Shown here one piece after another: positions 58,020 through 64,000 of a DNA stretch of 64,000 bases. The position numbers and the translations under genes are program-made. Under the pieces are notes generated by a model. The model did no database searches. It saw only the letters and a program-made list of their open reading frames with translations, and was not told the origin of the DNA. Positions within the stretch are counted from its first letter, which is position 1; every line of letters begins with the position of its first letter. The DNA comes from an uncultured Methylophilaceae bacterium (GTDB taxonomy: Bacteria > Pseudomonadota > Gammaproteobacteria > Burkholderiales > Methylophilaceae): assembly GCA_903863255.1 (NCBI GenBank), contig CAIPBJ010000002.1:30043-94042 (forward strand). Reading direction: 5' to 3'.

Positions 58020-58700
58020 TTAAATTGGATACATTTTTTCAATGATCCCATTATCGGACAATAATACATAACTGGTTAAATCATAGAAAATACCATGTTC
58101 AATAATACCTGGGATACAATTCAGGACCGAATTTAATGACTGATCGCTCAAATTTGGAGGAAAGGTCATATCCAATACATAATTGCCGCTGGCTGTGATG
58201 GCAATATTATCCTTATTTAAGTTAAGTCGAATATCGCCTGTTGCCCCTGTTTTTTCAAGTTCAAGTTTTACAATTTGCCATGCTGAAGGCAAAACTTCAA
58301 TTGGGACAACGAATTTTTCCCCAATTCTGCTAACTAACTTGCTTTTATCTGCAACGACAATGAATTGGTCGGCTGCACTTGCAAGTAATTTTTCCATTAC
58401 CAAATCTTGCCCACGACCTTTAAGTAACGTTAGTTTGGGGGTGATTTCGTCAGCACCATCAACATATAAGTCAATTTTGCTGAATTGATTGATTGACTGG
58501 ACAAAAAGATTCATTGATTGAGCTTTGATGGCACTTATAGTTGAACTGGCTACAGTTGTAATTTGAAGACCTTCTTCTTTTTTTCTGTTAGCTAGTGCTT
58601 CAATAAAATAATTTGCAGTAGAGCCAGTTCCCAGACCTACTACCATACCATCTTTAACTATTTTGGCTGCTTCCGATGCAACGATTTGTTTGTCGTTCAT
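58020..58700 (-). CDS. rpiA: Ribose-5-phosphate isomerase A
   Basis: Interconverts ribose and ribulose 5-phosphates, the step linking the Gnd product to nucleotide and RuMP chemistry. The 226-residue product contains GLGTGSTANYFIEAL, LYVDGADEI, KGRGQDLVMEKLLASAADQFIVVADKSK (catalytic Lys) and LPSAWQIVKLELEKTG. It lies 12 bases downstream of the GST gene in one minus-strand run with dhaL and dhaK. Confidence 0.97.
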   Translation of the reverse strand: MNDKQIVASEAAKIVKDGMVVGLGTGSTANYFIEALANRKKEEGLQITTVASSTISAIKAQSMNLFVQSINQFSKIDLYVDGADEITPKLTLLKGRGQDLVMEKLLASAADQFIVVADKSKLVSRIGEKFVVPIEVLPSAWQIVKLELEKTGATGDIRLNLNKDNIAITASGNYVLDMTFPPNLSDQSLNSVLNCIPGIIEHGIFYDLTSYVLLSDNGIIEKMYPI

Positions 58701-58712
58701 GACTTAATTTCC

Positions 58713-59342
58713 TTAAGATTTTATGGAATCCATTTCAATTCTACGCGCTTTGGTTAAAGCAGGCCTTTTTGATAGTCTTTCCATATATTCCAAAAGTGAC
58801 TCATCAATCTCAATACCGATGTGATTAGCCCAGTGGAGAATGCTGACACATATGATATCGGCAATAGTGAAATGTTCACACGCCAGGTATTCATGGTCGC
58901 AAAGTCTGGTTAATAATATATTGCAGGCGCGCATAAAATCCGAATGACAAGATTGAACTATTGAGGGAACCCTTTTTTCTTGAGGTAGCAGATTGGTATG
59001 CTTCGTTGCTGTCCATAGATGCATTTCAAGTTCACTTATCAAGAAAAATAGCCATTGAAAAAAATGTGATCTTGATTCAGGAACTGAATTTCCCGGGATT
59101 AAACTGTAGTTAGGAAATTTTTCAGCTACGTATAGGCAAATTGCAACTGATTCAGTAAGAATGAGTGTGCCATCAGCCAAGACTGGAATCTTGCCAAAAG
59201 GATTGATTCTAAGAAATTCACTCATTTTAATTTCTTCGGATCTTGGATTGATAGGGATGAACTTATAATCCGCGTGAACTTCCTCAAGAGTCCAGGTTAC
59301 ACGAGTGGATCGAGTATTTGGATATCCATATACATTAATCAT
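58713..59342 (-). CDS. Glutathione S-transferase family protein
   Basis: A 209-residue GST. The thioredoxin-like N-terminal domain (1-80) has PNTRSTRVTWTLEE, PFGKIPVLADG and the glutathione-binding ESVAICLYVAEKF. The all-helical C-terminal domain contains FTIADIICVSILHWA. The catalytic residue near the N-terminus is probably Ser or Thr in NTRSTR, as in beta/theta-like classes. It begins where dhaK ends, with no gap, so it is part of the dhaLK operon. A role in removing reactive aldehydes next to dihydroxyacetone metabolism is only a guess. Confidence 0.87.
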   Translation of the reverse strand: MINVYGYPNTRSTRVTWTLEEVHADYKFIPINPRSEEIKMSEFLRINPFGKIPVLADGTLILTESVAICLYVAEKFPNYSLIPGNSVPESRSHFFQWLFFLISELEMHLWTATKHTNLLPQEKRVPSIVQSCHSDFMRACNILLTRLCDHEYLACEHFTIADIICVSILHWANHIGIEIDESLLEYMERLSKRPALTKARRIEMDSIKS

Positions 59343-60347
59343 TTAAATTCCCCACCTTAAGGAGGCTGTATGGACCGGGCTGTCCCAATTTTCCTTAATT
59401 TCCTGATCTAAAATGCAGAGGGTGATCGATGCTCCCGCCATTTCGAGCGAGGTTGTGTAGTTCCCGACTAGTGATCGAACGACTCTTAAGTTTTTTGTTT
59501 TTAAAAGTTTGGCGGCACTGTTATAAATCAGATAAAGCTCCAAAAGTGGAGTGGCAGCAAAACCGTTGACTAAAAGCAATATCTCATCGTCAGGGCATAA
59601 TTTAATATCTCGCAATTCAAAGTCTTCTAATATTGCGTTTACCATGTCTGCAACGATGCTGTCAGCATCCCTCATCGGCTCCCTTCGTCGTCCCGGTTCG
59701 CCATGTATCCCAACGCCCATTTCCAGTTCATTATCCTGGATTTCAAAGGTTGAACGGCCTGCTGCCGGCACGATACAACTCGTTAAGGCTACGCCTATAC
59801 TGCCGCATCTATGATTTACCTTGTCCCCCAATTTTTTACAACTCTCAAGGTCTGCTCCTTTTTCTGCAAGACTCCCCACGACTTTTTCTACTATTACAGT
59901 GCCAGCCACTCCTCGTCTGCCTGTGGTATAAGTAGAATTAATTACTGAGACATCGTCGCAGGTTAGAATCGTAGCGTTTTTAAAGGGCATCATCTCGGAT
60001 GCCATCTCGAAGTTCATTACGTCACCAGTATAATTCTTCACAATAAAAAGCACGCCTTTTCCAGACTCCACTTTATGAGCAGCTTCGATCATTTGATCAG
60101 GAGTAGGCGAGGTAAAAATATGACCGGGACACGCTGCATCGAGCATTCCATAACCAACGTAACCATTATGAAGCGGTTCGTGTCCAGAACCACCCCCTGA
60201 GATCAAAGCTACTTTATTTGATGCCTTTTTAGAACGCATAATGAATTTTGGTTCTAGGTTTAGTTCAACGAGATCATGATGGGCTGATGCAAAGCCATTA
60301 AGACTCTCAACCAGAATATCATCAACATTGTTAACAAATTTCTTCAT
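59343..60347 (-). CDS. dhaK: Dihydroxyacetone kinase, DhaK subunit
   Basis: Binds dihydroxyacetone covalently for phosphorylation to DHAP. The 334-residue product from ATG 60347 (MKKFVNNVDD) has ISGGGSGHEPLHNGYVG, GVLFIVKNYTGDVMNFEMA, RRGVAGTV, and the hemiaminal-forming His215 in MGVGIHGEPG, equivalent to His218 of E. coli DhaK. An earlier in-frame ATG would add five residues, but the family starts MKK. It follows dhaL by 39 bases. No dhaM (PTS-type phosphodonor) gene is in the window. Confidence 0.94.
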   Translation of the reverse strand: MKKFVNNVDDILVESLNGFASAHHDLVELNLEPKFIMRSKKASNKVALISGGGSGHEPLHNGYVGYGMLDAACPGHIFTSPTPDQMIEAAHKVESGKGVLFIVKNYTGDVMNFEMASEMMPFKNATILTCDDVSVINSTYTTGRRGVAGTVIVEKVVGSLAEKGADLESCKKLGDKVNHRCGSIGVALTSCIVPAAGRSTFEIQDNELEMGVGIHGEPGRRREPMRDADSIVADMVNAILEDFELRDIKLCPDDEILLLVNGFAATPLLELYLIYNSAAKLLKTKNLRVVRSLVGNYTTSLEMAGASITLCILDQEIKENWDSPVHTASLRWGI

Positions 60348-60386
60348 ATCGCCCCTCCCCATTTAGGTCAATCAGAATTAAAATTC

Positions 60387-61019
60387 CTATTTATTATTCA
60401 AGATAAGGTCACAGACAGTTTCAATCATTATCTGACAACTCTTTGCGCCTGGATCAACATGGCCAATTGCACGCTCACCCAGGTTAGCCGCTCTTCCTTT
60501 TGTGGCGATCATGTCCCTGGTTGACAGTACGCCTTTTAAGGCCACTTCCTTAATCAAGGGTATTATTTCAAGGGGATCTTTATTTTCATTGGCGAGTTTG
60601 TTTAACAATATCGAGACGGGAATTAAAACATCTAGCATCGTTTTTTCGCCTGTACTGGCTTTACCCCGTTTTTTTATGGCCTCAACCCCAGAAGTAAAAG
60701 ATTTTGATGTTTGATTTACAGGATCTAAATTATTTTCCTTTTCACTTTGCGAATACGCTATAAAGAAACTTGCCAAGAGTGGTCCAGATGCACCACCAAC
60801 GGTTGAAAGCAACTTTAATCCAATATGATTCAAGGCTTCCTCCGCACTAAGGACTGAAATTTTTTCTTTTATATCGAGTACCGATGAACACCCCCGTTTT
60901 AAATTGATAAAATGGTCTCCGTCACCAATTTCTCGATCCAGCGATTCGATTTCTGATTCATTTACATTAATGGCATGGTGAATCGCCTCGGCAGCTTTTA
61001 TAATGAATTCGGTTTGCAT
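60387..61019 (-). CDS. dhaL: Dihydroxyacetone kinase, DhaL nucleotide-binding subunit
   Basis: The 210-residue DhaL subunit holds the nucleotide that carries the phosphate to dihydroxyacetone on DhaK. It shows IGDGDHFINLKRG (Mg-ADP-binding Asp residues), STVGGASGPLLASFF, KRGKASTGEKTMLDVLIP, and the C-terminal TKGRAANLGERAIGHVDPGA. It is first in the minus-strand run dhaL-dhaK-gst-rpiA and divergent from the methyltransferase gene. Whether the holder is recharged by a DhaM elsewhere or exchanges ATP cannot be told. Confidence 0.93.
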   Translation of the reverse strand: MQTEFIIKAAEAIHHAINVNESEIESLDREIGDGDHFINLKRGCSSVLDIKEKISVLSAEEALNHIGLKLLSTVGGASGPLLASFFIAYSQSEKENNLDPVNQTSKSFTSGVEAIKKRGKASTGEKTMLDVLIPVSILLNKLANENKDPLEIIPLIKEVALKGVLSTRDMIATKGRAANLGERAIGHVDPGAKSCQIMIETVCDLILNNK

Positions 61020-61077
61020 AAGTTTTCCCGCGAACTTCTCAAAATGATCGTATTAATATATTGGAATCTTATTTCGT

Positions 61078-61863
61078 ATGGCATTTAAACATATTTCTTC
61101 TGTTGAAAATCCAATTTTCAAGCATCTAAAGCGTCTTTCGAAGAATTCTCGAGAGCGAAAAAATGAAAGTAAAACTTTGCTTGATGGCGCGCACCTGGTA
61201 AACGATTATATTAAAACCTATGGAGACCCCCTGCAAATTATTATTGCTGAGGGTAAATCCACTTATGAAGTCACAAATTTAATCCAAGATCTGGCCGATG
61301 TCCCCACAATAATGCTACCCACGTTAATGTTTTCGGAAATCAGTCCCGTTGCTTCTCCAACAGGTATACTTGCTTTAGTTGATGTGCCCAAACAGATTGA
61401 GCCAAGTCGGCAGAACTTTGTTTTATTCCTTGAAGATATTCAAGACCCTGGAAATTTAGGAAGCATTTTGCGCTCCGCGGTAGCCGCCAATGTCGATGTG
61501 GTTTATCTTTCCATTGGTTGTGCAGAGGCTTGGTCTCCAAAAGCGTTAAGAGGCGGCCAGGGCGCTCAGTTTGGATTGACCATCATCGAAAATTCAGATT
61601 TGATCAATCGGGTAAAAAATTTTGAAGGTCAGGTATTGGCAACTTGTCTTGATGGGGTTTCGATTTATACTCAAGATTTGAAGTTACCTACTGCATTTTT
61701 GATTGGGAATGAGGGCAGTGGCCTAAGTGAAGCGTTAATACAACTTTCCACAAGGCAAATTAGCATTCCAATGTCAGGTAAAGTCGAGTCACTTAATGTT
61801 GCAGCGGCGACTGCAATTTGTCTATTTGAGCGAGTTCGTCAGAATTCATTAGACATTTCTTAG
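61078..61863 (+). CDS. SpoU/TrmH-family RNA 2'-O-methyltransferase
   Basis: A 261-residue SPOUT methyltransferase with an N-terminal substrate-binding domain (1-100; SSVENPIFKHLKRLSKNSRERK) and the knotted catalytic domain. The latter has motif 1 EDIQDPGNLGSILRSA, motif 2 FLIGNEGSGLSEAL and motif 3 SIPMSGKVESLNVAAATAI. Homologues methylate ribose in rRNA or tRNA, but the exact nucleotide target is not predictable. It is divergent from dhaL and converges with hslO. Confidence 0.9.
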   Translation: MAFKHISSVENPIFKHLKRLSKNSRERKNESKTLLDGAHLVNDYIKTYGDPLQIIIAEGKSTYEVTNLIQDLADVPTIMLPTLMFSEISPVASPTGILALVDVPKQIEPSRQNFVLFLEDIQDPGNLGSILRSAVAANVDVVYLSIGCAEAWSPKALRGGQGAQFGLTIIENSDLINRVKNFEGQVLATCLDGVSIYTQDLKLPTAFLIGNEGSGLSEALIQLSTRQISIPMSGKVESLNVAAATAICLFERVRQNSLDIS

Positions 61864-61920
61864 AATCTCGTCCTTAAGGCTTTATGAAGTCAGAGTTCTA
61901 GAATATGCTTTTTTTGAAAA

Positions 61921-62799
61921 TTAGTGTTTTCTTACAGAACTGGGTGCCAATCTCGTTTCGAAAAGTTGCCGTGCATCTATTTCATCAAAGGCATACCTTG
62001 CATTGCAAAACTCACAATGAATTTCAATTGATCCTTGCTCGGCCAGGATGTCTTCAATTTCTTTCTTTCCTAACGTCTTAAGCATCTTACCAACATTATT
62101 TCTTGAGCAAGTGCATTTAAAGTTTGTGAGTTTTGGATCAAAGACTCTTATTTTCTCTTCATGAAATAGCCGTATTAATAATGACCTTGCATCCAGTTCT
62201 AAAAGTTCGGATGATTTTACGGTATTTGCTAAAACACAAGTTCTTTTCCATGCGTCAGAATCTGCTTCCTCATGATCAGGCACTTTTTGAAGCAGCAGTC
62301 CAGCAGCACTTTCGCCGTCGCAACTTAGCCAAATTCTAGTCGGTATCTGTTCAGATCTTTCCATGTAGTTTTCTAGAACCTCGCTGATATCCTTTCCTTC
62401 TAAAGGTACGATACCTTGATAAGACTGTCCTCCATCCTTAGGGTCAAGCGTAATGATAAAATGACCATCGCCAACCAGTTCAGAGAAAGTCTCTTTGTTA
62501 AGTGAGCCTTGCCATTTCGCCGTAGCCCTTAATCCAAAGTCGGTGGAGCATTCGACAACCAATAGCCTGATGGGACCGTTACCCATTATCTGAAGAATTA
62601 AAGCACCATTTAGCATTTTGATAGTGGCAGCAAGCAATGCAGATGCAGCCATCAGTTCCCCCAGTACCTGTCTAAGAATTGGAGGGTAGTTGTGTTTTTC
62701 CAATGTAGCTTTGAAAGTGTTACTTAAATTGATCGTGTTCCCACGTATGGGTGTATCGTCAAAAACAAAGCGATGTAATTTATCTTGATAATCATTCAT
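61921..62799 (-). CDS. hslO: Redox-regulated chaperone Hsp33
   Basis: Holdase activated by oxidative unfolding. The 292-residue product has DKLHRFVFDDTPIRG at the start, LRQVLGELMAASALLAATIK, and a C-terminal redox switch with four zinc-binding cysteines, CTC (CTCSRNN) and CEFC. Length matches E. coli Hsp33. It follows gluQ in the same direction after 11 bases. Confidence 0.95.
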   Translation of the reverse strand: MNDYQDKLHRFVFDDTPIRGNTINLSNTFKATLEKHNYPPILRQVLGELMAASALLAATIKMLNGALILQIMGNGPIRLLVVECSTDFGLRATAKWQGSLNKETFSELVGDGHFIITLDPKDGGQSYQGIVPLEGKDISEVLENYMERSEQIPTRIWLSCDGESAAGLLLQKVPDHEEADSDAWKRTCVLANTVKSSELLELDARSLLIRLFHEEKIRVFDPKLTNFKCTCSRNNVGKMLKTLGKKEIEDILAEQGSIEIHCEFCNARYAFDEIDARQLFETRLAPSSVRKH

Positions 62800-62810
62800 A
62801 TGGTTCTATT

Positions 62811-63701
62811 TTAACATGGCATGGATCTAGATTTTGGAACTTGATTGATTTCCCATGATTCGATCGCAAACTGCCAGAATGTGTTGAGATCTGAATGAGT
62901 TAATTCGGGATCTACGTTTTGACCGAGAAATTTGAATGCTTGCCAAAGATGAAGAGTTGGATTATCGACATTCAAAGATTGAGCTAATGTTTGTTTGCTA
63001 AGTTTCTCGCCAAATATATTTGTTGCTACCGGAATATGAGCATAACTTGGAGTAGCCAAGCCAAGGGTGTTTTGGATAAATATTTGCCTTGGTGTGGAAT
63101 CAATCAAGTCTGCCCCCCTTACGATATTGGTTATACCCTGATCGTCATCATCAATAGTTACGGCCAATTGGTAACTGAAAACATTGTCAGCACGTTTTAA
63201 AACAAAATCGCCAATATCTCTTGAAAGAATTTGCTCTTGAGGCCCTTGAATCTTATCGATATATCGAATTGGTTTCTCGTCCACCCTGATTCGCCAAGAA
63301 GGATTTTTTTCAGTTTTTTTCTGACCATTCCTGCAGGTGCCCAAGTAGACGGCTCCTTCAATACCATGAGGATTCCCAGAGTCTGCGATTTCCTTTCTAG
63401 AGCATCCACAAGGATAAATGAGCTTCAAACTTAAAAGATCATCAAGATAGGATTGATATATCTCCAATCGCTGACTCTGATAAAGGATTCTTCCATCCCA
63501 TTCAAATCCAAATGTTTCAAGCGTACTTATAATATTCTCTGATGCTCCTTTCATTTCCCTTTTTTTGTCAATGTCTTCAATTCTCAGGAACCACTTGCCA
63601 TTATTCTTTTTTGCATCAAGATAGCTTGATAATGCAGCGAGTAGGGAGCCGAAATGTAGTTTTCCAGTTGGTGAGGGTGCAAATCTACCAATGTAATCCA
63701 T
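62811..63701 (-). CDS. gluQ: Glutamyl-Q tRNA(Asp) synthetase
   Basis: Truncated GluRS paralogue that attaches Glu to queuosine-34 of tRNA-Asp. The 296-residue product lacks an anticodon-binding domain. It has IGRFAPSPTGKLHFGSLLAALSSYLDA (HIGH-like HFGS), RIEDIDKKREMKG, a zinc site with CGCSRKEI, and a KMSKS-like EKLSKQ. It lies between a DUF3301 gene and hslO, one base apart from the former. Confidence 0.95.
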   Translation of the reverse strand: MDYIGRFAPSPTGKLHFGSLLAALSSYLDAKKNNGKWFLRIEDIDKKREMKGASENIISTLETFGFEWDGRILYQSQRLEIYQSYLDDLLSLKLIYPCGCSRKEIADSGNPHGIEGAVYLGTCRNGQKKTEKNPSWRIRVDEKPIRYIDKIQGPQEQILSRDIGDFVLKRADNVFSYQLAVTIDDDDQGITNIVRGADLIDSTPRQIFIQNTLGLATPSYAHIPVATNIFGEKLSKQTLAQSLNVDNPTLHLWQAFKFLGQNVDPELTHSDLNTFWQFAIESWEINQVPKSRSMPC

Positions 63702-64000
63702 TCAATCATGCCCTTTGGAATAGGGGGGGATGTACCAGCTATCGATTTCCTTTCCTATTAGGACTAATTTACATAGTAGTCTGTCGTTTCCATTCGCACT
63801 CACTATAAAATCGTAGGTGCGTAAAAATTGAAGATGACCTTTAGTGTTTCTTTTCAATCTTATTTTGCTGCACGAAACGGTTTCATCCAATAACTGCAAA
63901 CTGACCCTTTGAGCCAATTCGCGACCTTTTGTGATGGCAGACTCTCTGGCTGAAATGCAGTTAATCCAGAAAGAAATGATAAGAACAACAATGAGAAGAA
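63702..64000 (-). CDS. DUF3301 protein, N-terminus cut by window edge
   Basis: The frame stays open to the right edge of the window, giving at least 99 residues. It opens inside a hydrophobic segment (LLIVVLIISFWIN), then SARESAITKGRELAQRVSLQLLDETVSCSKIRLKRN, and ends LVLIGKEIDSWYIPPYSKGHD. The pattern of a short anchor, ARE-A-x(3)-C/A-x(4)-QLLD-x-TV-x(5)-RL, matches the DUF3301 family of small membrane proteins of unknown function. Only the first few residues should be missing. Confidence 0.78.
   Translation of the reverse strand, partial: LLIVVLIISFWINCISARESAITKGRELAQRVSLQLLDETVSCSKIRLKRNTKGHLQFLRTYDFIVSANGNDRLLCKLVLIGKEIDSWYIPPYSKGHD

Overview
The window reads as chromosomal DNA of a moderately AT-rich Gram-negative proteobacterium, most likely a methylotrophic betaproteobacterium of the Methylophilaceae kind. 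This is inferred from gene content and order, since no rRNA or marker search was possible. The pointers are: glyA-nrdR-ribD; pyrG-kdsA-eno-ftsB; a Mth938-like gene divergent from alaA, followed by hom-thrC; tyrA-aroA-cmk-rpsA-ihfB and lapA-lapB-pyrF; aat-bpt; a metG/apbC divergent pair near dcd and a large basic amino acid decarboxylase; and above all a complete mxaR-S-A-C-K-L set, the maturation genes of PQQ methanol dehydrogenase. Outer-membrane, LPS and lipoprotein genes agree with a Gram-negative cell. No tRNA, rRNA, CRISPR array, insertion sequence, integrase or phage gene was seen.

Layout. 1-1.5 kb (-): iscX coupled to a phosphohexomutase gene cut by the left edge. 1.8-6.0 kb (+): glyA, nrdR, a small anchored BamE-like protein, ribD and a TatD nuclease. 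6.0-9.5 kb (+): an AT-rich spacer with three clustered DnaA boxes, then mtnA, a FucA-like class II aldolase and the NAD(P)HX repair enzyme. 9.7-13.9 kb (+): pyrG-kdsA-eno-ftsB. 13.9-20.5 kb (-): ygfZ and mxaRSACKL. 20.7-27.9 kb: fabA-fabB, a Mth938-like gene, alaA, and hom-thrC-thyA. 28.0-32.7 kb (-): a membrane protein gene, an EF-hand/BON gene and the glrK-qseG-glrR two-component operon. 32.7-42.7 kb: folA, the decarboxylase, dcd, gnd-zwf with divergent pgl, apbC and metG. 42.7-51.6 kb (-): pyrF-lapB-lapA, ihfB, rpsA, cmk-aroA-tyrA and bpt-aat. 51.6-64 kb: an HMA-MauE fusion, ygiQ, a TraB/GumN protein, a GAF-GGDEF cyclase, a lipocalin, rsuA, rpiA, a GST with dhaK-dhaL, a SpoU methyltransferase, hslO, gluQ and a partial DUF3301 gene.

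How the genes fit together. The mxa genes, the zwf/gnd/pgl oxidative pentose phosphate set, rpiA and dhaKL suit a cell whose carbon flow is built on C1, pentose phosphate and triose phosphate chemistry. mtnA followed by a FucA-like aldolase suggests recycling of 5'-methylthioadenosine or 5'-deoxyadenosine to dihydroxyacetone phosphate.

The most striking regulatory signal lies at 29.07-29.27 kb. A consensus sigma-54 promoter drives the EF-hand/BON gene, and two TGTC-N10-GAC sites resembling the enterobacterial GlrR operator lie upstream, next to glrR itself. This looks like a self-contained envelope-signalling module whose target genes are encoded beside their regulator.
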